Source: Aromatoleum toluvorans (lineage in GTDB: Bacteria > Pseudomonadota > Gammaproteobacteria > Burkholderiales > Rhodocyclaceae). From it: a stretch of DNA of 64,000 nt. Of this stretch, positions 1 to 9,102 are shown one piece after another (the stretch's first letter is position 1; the number at the start of each line of letters is the position of its first letter). A program made the translations under genes and the position numbers. The notes under the pieces are model-generated. The model was given only the letters and a program-made list of their open reading frames with translations, was not told the DNA's origin and ran no database searches. Where the stretch lies: the NCBI RefSeq assembly GCF_012910905.1, contig NZ_WTVN01000002.1, positions 1-64,000 of the forward strand. Reading direction: 5' to 3'.

Positions 1-466
1 GAGTACTGCGATAGCGGTCCGGGCGGCCGGGCGAATAGCGGCCCTGCACCGGCACGCGATGGCCGCTCGCGTACATGCACTGCACGTAGGCGTGGTCATA
101 ACGCTGCTGGGCCTCGTAGCCGGACACTTCGGCCGCGCCGCTGCCCGCCGCACTGCCGATCAGCAGCCCGGTGCCGGCCCCCACTCCGGCGCCGCGGCCG
201 CCATCGACGGCGGCACCGACGGCCGCGCCGATCGCCGTGCCGACCACCGCGCTGCGCACGCCGGCGTCGGCCGCCGCCTGCTCGGCGGAGCGTCCGCCGA
301 GGTAATCGCGCGCGTACTGGCGACAGGCGGCGTCGTCGGCGCGGAACTCATTGAAGCTCGCACGGGTACCGGGCAGCACGAGCACGCTCGGCCCCGACGG
401 CATCGACACACAGCCGGCCGTCAGTAGCGCAAGCGCGAGCGGCACGAAACGGAAACAGGTGCTCAT
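1..466 (-). CDS. Glycine-zipper lipoprotein, 3' end cut by window edge
   Basis: The reading frame opens at an ATG at 466 after an AGGGAGGA ribosome site and stays open to the window edge, so the C-terminus is missing. The N-terminus is a lipoprotein signal peptide with lipobox LTAGC, giving an acylated Cys around residue 19. The middle is rich in spaced Gly/Ala (GTAIGAAVGAAVDGGRGAGV), the glycine-zipper pattern of small outer-membrane lipoproteins. A conserved-looking YxxCMYASGHRVP segment follows. The function of such proteins is mostly unknown; an envelope structural role is inferred. It is followed on the same strand by no visible partner inside the window. Confidence 0.7.
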   Translation of the reverse strand, partial: MSTCFRFVPLALALLTAGCVSMPSGPSVLVLPGTRASFNEFRADDAACRQYARDYLGGRSAEQAAADAGVRSAVVGTAIGAAVGAAVDGGRGAGVGAGTGLLIGSAAGSGAAEVSGYEAQQRYDHAYVQCMYASGHRVPVQGRYSPGRPDRYRST

Positions 467-480
467 GTTCGGATCCTCCC

Positions 481-882
481 TCAGCGCGACGACCGCGGCT
501 TCACGCGTTCCCAGCCGCCGGGGCAATCCTTGACGTCGGGGTAGTAGCCGGCCGGCCGGTCGCAGTAATACCAGTAGCTGCCCGCCGAGGAGCGGTCCGC
601 GTCCGCTTCGTCCTCACGCTCGATATAGACGGGCGGCGATGACGGTACGGTGACGACCGGCGGATACGCGTAATAGGGCGGGTAATAGTAGGAGTAGGGA
701 TACGGCGAGTAGAAGGGCGAGTAATACGGCCCCGGCCACCCCCAGTGCAGCGGGACGCCGATGAAGAGGCCGATGCTCGAACGACTGTGCCCGCGGAACC
801 GTCCGCGGTCGGCCGCAGCCATGTCCGGCAACGCGGATCCCAGCACCAGAAGCGCGACAAGCGCAAGTTTGAGCCACTTCAT
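481..882 (-). CDS. Small secreted Tyr/Pro-rich protein
   Basis: The 133-residue protein starts with a clear signal peptide (MKWLKLALVALLVLGSALPDMAAA), then a Tyr/Pro-rich stretch (about residues 48-80) and a C-terminal segment WYYCDRPAGYYPDVKDCPGGWERV with two Cys. That C-terminal pattern recurs in small hypothetical exported proteins of betaproteobacteria. I chose the ATG at 882 because GAGGGGAGG sits just upstream and a signal peptide begins there; the longer frame to 1029 lacks both features. It lies 14 bp upstream of the glycine-zipper lipoprotein gene on the same strand, so the two probably form an envelope operon. The function is unknown. Confidence 0.7.
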   Translation of the reverse strand: MKWLKLALVALLVLGSALPDMAAADRGRFRGHSRSSIGLFIGVPLHWGWPGPYYSPFYSPYPYSYYYPPYYAYPPVVTVPSSPPVYIEREDEADADRSSAGSYWYYCDRPAGYYPDVKDCPGGWERVKPRSSR

Positions 883-1102
883 GATGGCCTCCCCTCGACG
901 GGCTGACATTTCCTTAACGCACGAATCTCCTGAAAAGACCACAGCTTCGGCAAGGAATTCCCGCCGGCGTGACGGCGCCGCCCGCACCCGTCGTGACTGT
1001 TGTGATACAAATTGCTTGCCGTCAATCAATCAAACCAGTATCGTTTTCTGCAAAGAGGTCGCCCGTCCCGGAGCGAGCCGGCAATTCTCAGGAGACATGC
1101 CG

Positions 1103-2506
1103 ATGCAGCAGCATTCCCATTCCTCGTCCGCCGTCGATATCGGCGGCATTCTCGACTACGGACCCTTCACGTCGATGCAGAAGCTCGTCGTGACGCTCGC
1201 CGCGCTGGCGATCGTGATGGATGGCTTCGACGGACAGCTGATCGGCTTCGCGATCCCGATGCTGATCAAGGAATGGGGCATCACGAAGGCCGCGTTCGCA
1301 CCCGCCGTGGCCGCGGGGCTCGTCGGCATGGCGGTCGGCAGCGCCTGCGCCGGCATCGTCGCGGACCGCATCGGCCGGCGGCTGGTGCTGGCCGCGAGCG
1401 TGTTCCTGTTCGGCGCCGCGACGATCGCGATCGGTTTCGCGCCGGATGTGACGACGATCGCCGTGCTGCGCTTCCTCGCCGGGCTGGGCATCGGCGGCGC
1501 GCTGCCGACCGCCTCGACGATGACCGCGGAGTTCACGCCGGCCCGCCGACGCACGCTCGCCGTCACCGCGACCATCGTGTGCTACCCGCTCGGCGGCATG
1601 CTCGCAGGTCTCTTCGCCGGCGCGATCCTGCCCGTACTCGGCTGGCGCGGCCTGTTCTGGATCGGCGGCGCGGTCCCCGTCGCCTACAGCCTCGTGCTGC
1701 TCGCGCTGCTGCCCGAATCCGCCCGCTACCTCGCCCGCAAGACCGCCCGCTGGCCGGAACTGTGCCGGCTCCTGGCGCGCATGGCACGCCCTGCCGCACC
1801 CGGCACCGTGTTCGTCGATGCCGTCGAAGCCGGCGCCGGGCACGGCGCGGGCTTCGCGGCGCTGTTCCAGGCCGGCCGGGCACGCGACACGCTGGCGATC
1901 TGGGCCGGCTTCTTCCTCGTGATGCTCGCCACCTACACCGCCTTCAGCTGGCTGCCGACGATGCTGGCGGCCGAAGGCCTGCCCGCGACGCTGGCCGGCT
2001 CCGGCCTCACCGCCTACAACCTCGGCGGCGTGATCGGTTCGCTCGGCTGCGCACTGGCGATCACGCGCTACGGCTCGCGCTGGCCGCTGATCCTCGCCAG
2101 CATCGGCGCGGCGGCCAGCGCCTTCATGCTGCAGGGCGTCGATTTCTCGGCGAACACGACCTGGCTGATGATCGGCCTCGGGCTGCACGGCATGTTCGTG
2201 ATCGCGGTGCAGGCGACGATGTATGCGCTGTGCGCCTACGTCTATCCGACCCTGGTGCGCGCGACCGGCACCGCCTCGGCGCTGTCCTTCGGGCGCCTCG
2301 GCGCGATCCTGAGCTCCTTCGCGGGCGCCGCGGTGATCACCTCGGGCGGCGCGTCGAGCTACCTGTCGCTGCTCGGCTTCTCGATGGTATTCACGCTCCT
2401 CGCGCTGGCGCTCGTGCAGCGCCATATCCCGGGCCTGCGCCGGCACGCGCCCGCCGCCGAACCGGCGATGCCCGACCCGGCCCTGGCGACCCGCAGCGCA
2501 CGATAG
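1103..2506 (+). CDS. MFS transporter, aromatic acid:H+ symporter (AAHS) type
   Basis: The 467-residue, 12-TM protein belongs to the major facilitator superfamily. The VMDGFDGQLIGFAIP motif near residues 38-52 matches the TM1 signature of the aromatic acid:H+ symporters (PcaK/BenK type), and GIVADRIGRRLV (about 84-95) is the loop 2-3 motif A. It probably imports an aromatic or related organic acid with protons across the inner membrane. AGGAGA at 1090-1095 is only one base from an ATG at 1097 but seven from the ATG at 1103, which decides the start. No catabolic gene adjoins it, so the substrate stays open. Confidence 0.85.
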   Translation: MQQHSHSSSAVDIGGILDYGPFTSMQKLVVTLAALAIVMDGFDGQLIGFAIPMLIKEWGITKAAFAPAVAAGLVGMAVGSACAGIVADRIGRRLVLAASVFLFGAATIAIGFAPDVTTIAVLRFLAGLGIGGALPTASTMTAEFTPARRRTLAVTATIVCYPLGGMLAGLFAGAILPVLGWRGLFWIGGAVPVAYSLVLLALLPESARYLARKTARWPELCRLLARMARPAAPGTVFVDAVEAGAGHGAGFAALFQAGRARDTLAIWAGFFLVMLATYTAFSWLPTMLAAEGLPATLAGSGLTAYNLGGVIGSLGCALAITRYGSRWPLILASIGAAASAFMLQGVDFSANTTWLMIGLGLHGMFVIAVQATMYALCAYVYPTLVRATGTASALSFGRLGAILSSFAGAAVITSGGASSYLSLLGFSMVFTLLALALVQRHIPGLRRHAPAAEPAMPDPALATRSAR

Positions 2507-2625
2507 CTGCCGTCCCGCGCGTATTCGACTAGGATATGTACGATGAGCGCTTTCCGAACGTCCCGGTACCGGGGGGTACCGGGCGGAAAGCGCCCGGCGC
2601 CCTGACGCGCCGGACGGAGGCGAAC

Positions 2626-3039
2626 GTGATCGACATCAAGTGGGACAGCAAATTCGAGATCGGGCACCCGCGCATCGACGCCGAGCACCGGGCCTTCGTC
2701 GATCTCATCCGTGCGGTATCCCTCGAAGCCGAGCGCGACTGCCCCAAGGAAAAGGCGATGCGCCTGCTCCTCGAAGTGCGCAAGTACGCCGAGTTCCACT
2801 TCGTCAGCGAAGAGAACATCATGCTCGACATCGGCTACCCCGACTACGCCGAGCACCGCGAAGAGCACGCGTGGCTGCTGCGTCGGCTGGAAGACGAAGC
2901 CCACTCGTACTACACCGACAGCGCCCCGCTCGAGGAGCTGGCGCACTTCATGTTCAACTGGTTCGCGCTGCATACGACCACCGTCGACAAGAAGCTCGTC
3001 GCCAGCATTGCCGCGCACGAGGCCGCGGCAAAGACGTAG
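2626..3039 (+). CDS. Bacteriohemerythrin
   Basis: This single-domain, 137-residue hemerythrin is predicted to bind O2 at a di-iron site in the cytoplasm. All seven ligands are visible: His21, His58, Glu62, His77, His81, His116 and Asp121, in the spacing HxxxE, HxxxH and HxxxxD. The start is a GTG at 2626 with GGAGG at 2616-2620, five bases away; the upstream in-frame extension to 2536 is not hemerythrin-like. Such proteins store oxygen or deliver it to oxygenases and sensors in microaerobic bacteria. No methyl-accepting or GGDEF domain is fused. Confidence 0.93.
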   Translation: MIDIKWDSKFEIGHPRIDAEHRAFVDLIRAVSLEAERDCPKEKAMRLLLEVRKYAEFHFVSEENIMLDIGYPDYAEHREEHAWLLRRLEDEAHSYYTDSAPLEELAHFMFNWFALHTTTVDKKLVASIAAHEAAAKT

Positions 3040-3057
3040 CGACCCGCGCGACGGACC

Positions 3058-3567
3058 TTACCGGGGCCGCTCGTCGTCGAGCTTCAACTGCAGGAAGGCG
3101 AGATCCAGCCAGCGGCCGAACTTCGTCCCGACCTCGGGCATCAGGCCGGTGCGCGCGAAGCCCAGCTTCAGGTGCAACGCGATCGAGGTCTCGTTGCCGG
3201 CCTCGATGCCCGCGACCATCACGTGCTTGCCGAGCGCGCGAGCGCGCTCGATCAGGGCAAGCATCAGCGCCTTGCCGATGCCCGCGCCGCGGCCATCCTG
3301 GTGCACGTACACCGAATGCTCGACGGTATGGCGATAGCCGTCGAACGCACGCCAGTCGCCGAAGCTCGCGTAGCCCAGCACCGCGCCGTCGGCGCCCGCC
3401 GCGACCAGCACCGGGTAACCGAGGGCCTGGCGGTCGGCGATCCACTTGCGCCGGTTCGCCGCGTCGACCAGCGTCTCGTTCCAGATCGCCGTGGTGTTGG
3501 CGACCGCGTCGTTGTAGATCGCCATGATGCCTTCCGCATCGTCCGCGCGCGCATCGCGAATTTCCAT
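3058..3567 (-). CDS. GNAT N-acetyltransferase, Pat/phosphinothricin-type
   Basis: The 169-residue protein has the GNAT fold. The acetyl-CoA loop VHQDGRGAGIGKALM matches motif A (Q/RxxGxG/A), and the N-terminal IMAIYNDAVANTTAIW and C-terminal LHLKLGFARTGLMPEVGTKFGRWLD match the phosphinothricin acetyltransferase-like (Pat/YncA) subfamily. It likely acetylates an amino-acid-like amine in the cytoplasm. The ATG at 3567 follows CAGGAGA; the frame upstream to 3606 lacks a ribosome site. It is convergent with the hemerythrin gene, 18 bp away. The true substrate cannot be read from sequence. Confidence 0.85.
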   Translation of the reverse strand: MEIRDARADDAEGIMAIYNDAVANTTAIWNETLVDAANRRKWIADRQALGYPVLVAAGADGAVLGYASFGDWRAFDGYRHTVEHSVYVHQDGRGAGIGKALMLALIERARALGKHVMVAGIEAGNETSIALHLKLGFARTGLMPEVGTKFGRWLDLAFLQLKLDDERPR

Positions 3568-3704
3568 TTGCTCTCCTGAAGTGCGTTCCCGTGCCCGATC
3601 TTTCATCCGGCGAGGATCGCGCGGAGACGTGCAAATTGCTTCTCGCCGTGCCGCGCCGCCGTTGAAGTCGTAGACTCACACATCCACGAACGGAGAGCCA
3701 AGCG

Positions 3705-4607
3705 GTGGAACACCCTGAAAACCTCGGCGCCGACCTCGCCCGCGCCCTCAAGGCCGCGAGCGGCATCGATTTCGCGGCTGCCCGGCTGCGGCCGGTCGGC
3801 GGCGGCTGCATCCATCGCACGCGGGAAGTCGAAGCCGGCGGCCGGCGGTACTTCCTCAAGCTCAACCACGCCGCGACGCGGCCGATGTTCGAGGCCGAAG
3901 CCGACGGCCTCGCCGCGCTGGCGGCCTGCGACGCCTTCCGCGTGCCGCGCCCGCTCGCCTGCGGCGCCACCGACACCGAAGCCTTCCTGCTGCTCGAACA
4001 CCTGGAGCTGCGCCCGCTCGCCAGCGCCGACGACGGCCGGCGCTTCGCCGAAGCGCTCGTCGCGCTGCACCGCGACACCGGCGAACAGTTCGGCTGGACG
4101 CGCGACAACTACGTCGGCGCGACGCCCCAGCTCAACACGCCACACGACGGCTGGGCGCGGTTCTTCGTCGACTGCCGCCTGCTGCCGCAGCTGCAGCTGG
4201 CGCGCGCGAAGGGCTACGCGGGCGCCGTCGGCCGCGACGCCGACAAGCTCCTCGAACGCATCCCCGCCGTCTTCCTCGACTACCGTCCGCGTGCGAGCCT
4301 GCTGCACGGCGACCTGTGGAACGGCAACGCGGCCATCGCCGCCGACGGCACCCCCGTCATCTTCGACCCCGCCGTCTACCGCGGCGACCGCGACGCCGAC
4401 CTCGCGATGAGCGAACTCTTCGGCGGCTTCCCGTCGTCCTTCTACGCCACCTACCGCAGCGCCTGGGCGCCCGCCGAAGGCTACGAGCTGCGCAAGACGC
4501 TCTACAACCTGTACCACATTCTCAACCATCTCAACCTCTTCGGCCGCAGCTACTTCGGCCAGGCGGAGCGCATGATCCGCACGCTGACCGCGGAGCTGGT
4601 GCGCTGA
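3705..4607 (+). CDS. Fructosamine kinase family protein
   Basis: The 300-residue protein is a member of the fructosamine/ketosamine-3-kinase family (APH-like fold). Visible features are the catalytic loop LLHGDLWNGN near residues 202-211, the metal-binding VIFDPAVYRGDRDADLAMSELFGGF segment, and an N-terminal YFLKLN with the ATP-binding Lys. The family phosphorylates glycated lysines, a protein-repair reaction, or acts on small metabolites in bacteria. Translation starts at a GTG (3705) after CGGAGAG. It is followed 85 bp downstream by the tpm-like gene on the same strand. Confidence 0.9.
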   Translation: MEHPENLGADLARALKAASGIDFAAARLRPVGGGCIHRTREVEAGGRRYFLKLNHAATRPMFEAEADGLAALAACDAFRVPRPLACGATDTEAFLLLEHLELRPLASADDGRRFAEALVALHRDTGEQFGWTRDNYVGATPQLNTPHDGWARFFVDCRLLPQLQLARAKGYAGAVGRDADKLLERIPAVFLDYRPRASLLHGDLWNGNAAIAADGTPVIFDPAVYRGDRDADLAMSELFGGFPSSFYATYRSAWAPAEGYELRKTLYNLYHILNHLNLFGRSYFGQAERMIRTLTAELVR

Positions 4608-4692
4608 TGCGCCGGCAGATTCCGTATCGTCCGGGCCCGCCGCTCCACTAGACTAGAGGGTCCACAGCACCATCACCGCAGGGGCTTCGCTC

Positions 4693-5331
4693 ATGGACGC
4701 CAACTTCTGGCACGCGAAATGGGAACGCAACGAGATCGGTTTCCACGGCAGTGAAACCAACCCGCTGCTCCTCGAACACTTCGATGCGCTCGCGCTCGCA
4801 CCGGGCAGCCGCATCTTCCTGCCGCTCTGCGGCAAGACGCTGGACATCCACTGGCTGCTCGCCCAAGGCTATCGCGTCGTCGGCGCGGAACTGAGCGCGC
4901 TCGCCATCCAGCAGCTCTTTGCCGAGCTCGGCGTGGAACCGACGGTATCGCGCGTCGGCCCGCTCGATCACTACGCGGCCGAGAATCTCGACATCTACGT
5001 GGGCGACATTTTCAGCCTCACCGCGGAAATACTCGGCCCGGTCGACGCGGTCTACGACCGTGCCGCACTCGTCGCCCTGCCGCCCGGCGTGCGGCCGCGC
5101 TACACCGCCCACCTCGTCGCCATCACGCACGGCGCGCCCCAGCTGCTCATCTGCTTCGAATACGAGCAGGACCGGCACGCCGGGCCGCCCTTCGCGGTCG
5201 AAGGCGACGAGGTACGGCAGCACTACGAGGCTGCCTACCACCTGACCCGGCTCGTGCAGATCGACGTGCCGGGCGGCCTGAAAGGCAAGTGCCCGGCCAC
5301 CGAAAGCGTCTGGATGCTCCGCCCGCGCTGA
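4693..5331 (+). CDS. tpm: Thiopurine S-methyltransferase family protein
   Basis: The 212-residue SAM-dependent methyltransferase starts with the family hallmark FWHAKWERNEIGFH. The SAM-binding strand-loop is RIFLPLCGKTLDIHWLLAQGYRVVGAELS, and DAVYDRAALVALPPGVRPRY is the typical catalytic-side motif. The end, GLKGKCPATESVWMLRPR, is also conserved. Bacterial members methylate thiols and inorganic or organic selenium and tellurium compounds. Length matches the family (about 215 residues). It has its own upstream gap of 85 bp. Confidence 0.92.
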   Translation: MDANFWHAKWERNEIGFHGSETNPLLLEHFDALALAPGSRIFLPLCGKTLDIHWLLAQGYRVVGAELSALAIQQLFAELGVEPTVSRVGPLDHYAAENLDIYVGDIFSLTAEILGPVDAVYDRAALVALPPGVRPRYTAHLVAITHGAPQLLICFEYEQDRHAGPPFAVEGDEVRQHYEAAYHLTRLVQIDVPGGLKGKCPATESVWMLRPR

Positions 5332-5826
5332 CGCGACCGCGCGCCGACGCCCGGCAAGGGGTCACGGGCGGCCGGACGTTACCCCGGCTGCTATGTCCGC
5401 ACCACTGTGTCGGGCGATATCTTCCGACCGTACGCTGGCGAGTGATGCGCACCTTCACACCCGCGGCGCAGGCAATGCGCTGACCACGCGGGCGCCCGTG
5501 GAAGGATCATTGTGCGCCGATCGCGGCGGGGATCGTGCAACTCGCGCAAGCACTCGGGCGAACACGACGCGGGCCAACGCCGCGCAATGCGGGTTGGCCC
5601 GGAAGGATCATCGCACGCCGGTGGGCGCAGCGTCCGGCGCTCGGCCGTTCCGGTGGGAAGGCCGGGCCGAGGCATCCTGGCGAGGTGTCGCCGGGGCCCG
5701 TCGCTTGTGGCGGCGGGGGGATGCATCGGCTGCGGATGGGTCCATTAGACCCGCATCGGCGCGATCTGAAAAATACAGAATCGCGATTGTTCGATCTATT
5801 TTCCAGATACCTCTACAATCCTCGGC
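5332..5826. other. Intergenic stretch without a supported gene
   Basis: This 495-bp gap separates the tpm-like gene from the LysR gene. Several short open frames cross it, but none has a ribosome site together with a recognisable protein. The last 60 bases before 5827 are distinctly AT-richer (around 5760-5825), as expected for the LysR gene promoter. I see no repeat, RNA gene or terminator. Confidence 0.5.
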
Positions 5827-6825
5827 ATGGAATTGCGCCAGCTGCGTTACGTCATCGCGATCGCCCGCTCCGGCAGCCTGTCGAAAGCCGCCGAGCAGGT
5901 GTTCGTCGCGCAGTCGGCGCTGAGCCACCAGCTCGCGCAGCTCGAGGAGGAGCTGGGGACGCCGCTGTTCCACCGCTCGCGGCGCGGCGTGGAGCCGACC
6001 GAGGCGGGGCGCATCTTTCTCGCCCATGCGGCGGCGATCCTGCGGCAGGTGGAGGATGCGCGCGTCGCGGTGCAGACGGCGCGCGGCGAGCCGACGGGCA
6101 AGGTGGTGTTCGGCATTCCGCACAGCGTCTCCGCCGCGCTCGCGCTGCCGCTGCTGCAGGCGGTGCGCGAACAACTGCCGAAAGTCGAGCTGGAGCTGAC
6201 CGAGGAGCTCACCGGCAACCTGATGCTGCAGTTGCGCAGCGGCCAGCTTCACCTCGCGGTACTGTTCGACGACGGCCTGATCGGCGAGTTCACGCGGCAG
6301 CCCTTGCTCGACGAGCGCCTGATGCTGATTTCGCCCGCGCAGGCGCCGGAGCGGCCGCGCCGGAAATCGGTCACCCTCGCCGCTGCGCTGGCGCTGCCGC
6401 TGATCCTGCCCGCGCCGCCGCACGGCGTGCGCCCCATCATCGAGCAGGCCGCGCGCGAGCATGGCTTGCCGCCTCCCAACGTGGTGGCCGACATCAGTTC
6501 GATCAGCATCCTGCGCACCAGCCTGCTGGCCGGCCTCGGCCACACGCTGCTGCCTCCGATGCCGCTGCGCCACGAGCTGGACGCCGGCCTGCTGCACGGC
6601 TGCGAGGTGGCACGGCCGACACTGGGCCGGCGCGTCGTGCTGTGCGCGTCGCGCCACCTGCCCTTGTCGGCGGCAGCGGAGGCGGTGGCCTCGCTCACCG
6701 GCCCCTTGTGCCGGGAACTCGCGCGTTCGGGACGATGGCAGGGCGCGACGCCGGTCGCGGAACCCGATCAGGACGGCGGATTCGCCCTGCCCGACAACAC
6801 ACAAAATGTCCATTTCTTGCGCTAA
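5827..6825 (+). CDS. LysR-type transcriptional regulator
   Basis: The 332-residue protein opens with a LysR winged helix-turn-helix (residues 1-60, MELRQLRYVIAIARSGSLSKAAEQVFVAQSALSHQLAQLEEELG) followed by a periplasmic-binding-fold effector domain from about residue 90. The N-terminus resembles the NAC/CbbR-like branch. It lies directly upstream of the ABC importer operon on the same strand (151 bp gap). That is unusual for LysR genes, which are normally divergent from their targets, yet control of the importer is the simplest inference. The C-terminus past residue 300 is longer than the family average and looks disordered. Confidence 0.88.
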   Translation: MELRQLRYVIAIARSGSLSKAAEQVFVAQSALSHQLAQLEEELGTPLFHRSRRGVEPTEAGRIFLAHAAAILRQVEDARVAVQTARGEPTGKVVFGIPHSVSAALALPLLQAVREQLPKVELELTEELTGNLMLQLRSGQLHLAVLFDDGLIGEFTRQPLLDERLMLISPAQAPERPRRKSVTLAAALALPLILPAPPHGVRPIIEQAAREHGLPPPNVVADISSISILRTSLLAGLGHTLLPPMPLRHELDAGLLHGCEVARPTLGRRVVLCASRHLPLSAAAEAVASLTGPLCRELARSGRWQGATPVAEPDQDGGFALPDNTQNVHFLR

Positions 6826-6976
6826 ATCCACGCCTTGCGAATTCCGGCGCGGCGCGGCGGATGCATCCGGGCGCTGGATGGAGCCTGTCAACGTGTTTGC
6901 CTTGTAGGAAAGGGTACGGTTCAATGAGCGGCTGGCAGCAAGTTCCCTTAATCCAAACCAATTCGCTGGAGGACTT

Positions 6977-8131
6977 ATGCAACTGATGTCCAAGACCCTC
7001 GTCGTTTGTGGCGCCCTCGCCTGTGCCGGCCTCGTTCACGCCGCCGACATCAAGATCGGTGTCGCCGAAGCGCTGACCGGCGGGGCGGCCCAGTATGGCG
7101 TCACCATCCGCAACGGCTTTCAGCTGGCCGCGGACGAAATCAACGCCAAGGGCGGCATCAATGGCAACAAGATCCAGCTCGTCATCGAGGACGAACAGGG
7201 CAAGAAGGAAGAAGGCATCAACGTCTTCAAGAAGCTGATCTTCCAGGACAAGGTGCTGATGATCTTCGGCCCCACGCTGTCCAACTCGATGTTCGCCGCC
7301 GGCCCGGTCGCCAACGCCGCGAAGGTCGTCGTCTTCGGCACCTCGAATACCGCGAACGGCATCACCGATATCGGCCCCTACGTCTTCCGCAACTCGGTGA
7401 TGGAGTCCGACGTGCTGCCGGTCACCGTCGCTGCCGCGACCAAGCAGTACAAGCTGCAAAAAGTCGCCGTGATCTACGGCAACGACGATGCCTTCACCAA
7501 GAGCGGCTACGACGTCTTCAAGAAGGTGCTGGAAGAGCAGAAGCTGCCGGTCACCACGACCGAGACCTACGTCAAGGGTGACGTGGATTTCAAGGCCCAG
7601 CTCACGAAGATCAAGGCCTCGGCGCCGGACGCGGTGATCTGCTCCTGCCTCGCCGAGGAAGCCGCCAACATCATCCTGCAGGCGCGCGGCCTCGGCATCA
7701 AGGCGCCCTTCATCGGCGGCAACGGCTTCAACTCGCCGAAGCTGTTCGAGATCTCCAAGCTGGCCGGTGACGGCACCTTCGTCGGCAGCCCGTGGGCCAA
7801 TACCAATCCGGCGCCGGTCAACAAGGCCTTCGTCGCCGAGTACCAGAAGAAGTACAACGCCGAGCCCAACCAGTTCGCCGCCCAGGCCTATGACGCGCTG
7901 TACATCGCCGCGGCGGCGCTGAAGGACGTCAAGCTCTCCGGCGACCTGAACGCCGATCGCGAGGCGCTGAAGAACGCGCTGCCCAAGGTGGCGATCAACG
8001 GCGTCACCGGCCCCTTCAAGTTCCGTCCGGCGAAGACCAAGGACGGCAAGCCCGGCGGCTGGGATGCCGACCAGAAGCCGTTCATCTACGTGGTCCAGGG
8101 CGGCAAGTTCGCGCTGCACGACGCCAAGTAA
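6977..8131 (+). CDS. livK: Branched-chain amino acid-type ABC substrate-binding protein
   Basis: The 384-residue periplasmic protein has a signal peptide (residues 1 to about 23, ending LVHA) and a type-1 periplasmic binding fold: IKIGVAEALTGGAAQYGVTIRNGFQLAADEINAKGG is the LivK-type start of the mature domain. It delivers substrate to the permease encoded just downstream. GGAGGA at 6968-6973 precedes the ATG at 6977; a second ATG at 6986 is possible. In this family substrates range from branched-chain amino acids to aromatic acids and amides, so livK describes the family, not a proven ligand. Confidence 0.88.
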   Translation: MQLMSKTLVVCGALACAGLVHAADIKIGVAEALTGGAAQYGVTIRNGFQLAADEINAKGGINGNKIQLVIEDEQGKKEEGINVFKKLIFQDKVLMIFGPTLSNSMFAAGPVANAAKVVVFGTSNTANGITDIGPYVFRNSVMESDVLPVTVAAATKQYKLQKVAVIYGNDDAFTKSGYDVFKKVLEEQKLPVTTTETYVKGDVDFKAQLTKIKASAPDAVICSCLAEEAANIILQARGLGIKAPFIGGNGFNSPKLFEISKLAGDGTFVGSPWANTNPAPVNKAFVAEYQKKYNAEPNQFAAQAYDALYIAAAALKDVKLSGDLNADREALKNALPKVAINGVTGPFKFRPAKTKDGKPGGWDADQKPFIYVVQGGKFALHDAK

Positions 8132-8150
8132 GCCGGCATACGCCAGGCAT

Positions 8151-8186
8151 GCGGGGCCGATGAGAATCTGCCCCGCTTTGCTTTTG
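8151..8186 (+). terminator. Stem-loop between livK and livH
   Basis: GCGGGGC (8151-8157) and GCCCCGC (8170-8176) form a 7-bp perfect stem with a 12-base loop, followed by a T-rich tail (TTTGCTTTT). Such intercistronic hairpins after binding-protein genes usually cause partial termination or protect the upstream mRNA, giving more binding protein than permease. Confidence 0.6.
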
Positions 8187-8220
8187 GCGCGACGTTTCGC
8201 TCCACGGACGGAATCTTCCG

Positions 8221-9102
8221 ATGCTTGAACAACAACTTCTCAACGCGCTGACGCTCGGCAGCGTCTACGCGCTGTTCGCGCTGGGCTTCACGCTGGTGTT
8301 CGGCGTGCTGGCGGTGATCAATCTGTCGCACGGGGCGGTGTTCATGGTGGGCAGCTATGCCGCCCTGGCCCTCGTCACCCGCCTCGAGGCGCCGCTGTGG
8401 GCGGCCATGCTCGGCGCGATGCTGGTCAGCGGCACGCTGGGCCTGCTGGTCGACATGCTGATCCTCAAACCCCTGCGCGCGCGCAACGCGCCGCACCTGA
8501 TCCCGATGATCGCCACGATCGGCGTCGGCATCATGCTCACGAGCACAGCGCAGGGCCTGTTCGGTGCGGAAATCCTGCGCTTCCCCGACGGCATCCTGCC
8601 CGCCGGCGAGTTCGTCGTCGGCGACGTGCATGTCCGCGCCCTGGAAATCGCCATCGTCGCCATCGCCTTCGTGCTCATGGCGGTGCTGTTCGCCGTGCTC
8701 AAGCGCACGCAACTGGGCCGCGCGCTGCGTGCCATTGCCGAGTCGCCGAAGGCGGCGTGGCTGCTCGGCATCAACGTCGAGCGCCTGTTCCACATCACCT
8801 CGTTCGCGGCGGCCGCGCTCGGCGGCATCGCCGGCGTGCTGATCGGCCTCAACTTCAACGCCATCACGCCGCAGATGGGCCAGCCCATCCTGCACAAGGG
8901 CATCGCGGCGATCATCCTCGGCGGCATGGGCGACATCCGCGGCGCGCTGTTCGGCGGCCTCTTCCTCGGCTTCGCCGAAGTCATCAGCAAGGCCTACCTG
9001 TCGAGCCAGATGGGCGATGCCGTTGCCTTCGGCCTGCTCTTCCTGATCCTGCTGGTGCGCCCATCCGGGCTCTTCGGCCGCAAGCTGGAGCGCAAGGCAT
9101 GA
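8221..9102 (+). CDS. livH: Branched-chain amino acid-type ABC permease LivH
   Basis: The 293-residue inner-membrane permease starts with the family pattern LLNALTLGSVYALFALGFTLVFGVLAVINLSHGAVFMVGSY and has about eight hydrophobic segments. The cytoplasmic loop TQLGRALRAIAESPKAAWLLGINVERL is the EAA-like contact to the ATPases. It pairs with LivM to form the translocation pore. Its TGA stop overlaps the ATG of livM, so the two are translationally coupled. Confidence 0.93.
   Translation: MLEQQLLNALTLGSVYALFALGFTLVFGVLAVINLSHGAVFMVGSYAALALVTRLEAPLWAAMLGAMLVSGTLGLLVDMLILKPLRARNAPHLIPMIATIGVGIMLTSTAQGLFGAEILRFPDGILPAGEFVVGDVHVRALEIAIVAIAFVLMAVLFAVLKRTQLGRALRAIAESPKAAWLLGINVERLFHITSFAAAALGGIAGVLIGLNFNAITPQMGQPILHKGIAAIILGGMGDIRGALFGGLFLGFAEVISKAYLSSQMGDAVAFGLLFLILLVRPSGLFGRKLERKA

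Noticed and set aside
1088-2446. Long open frame on the minus strand opposite the MFS gene
   Set aside because: It is a high-GC shadow frame: Arg/Gly/Ala/His-rich composition, no ribosome site and no domain; the plus-strand frame has clear MFS motifs.
5535-6986. 483-codon plus-strand frame covering the LysR gene and upstream gap
   Set aside because: Composition is shadow-like and the LysR frame in the same interval has an intact family signature. The upstream part is not supported either.
6695-8119. 474-codon minus-strand frame opposite livK
   Set aside because: Antisense of a well-recognised binding protein; repetitive Leu/Asp/Gly/Arg composition with no domain.
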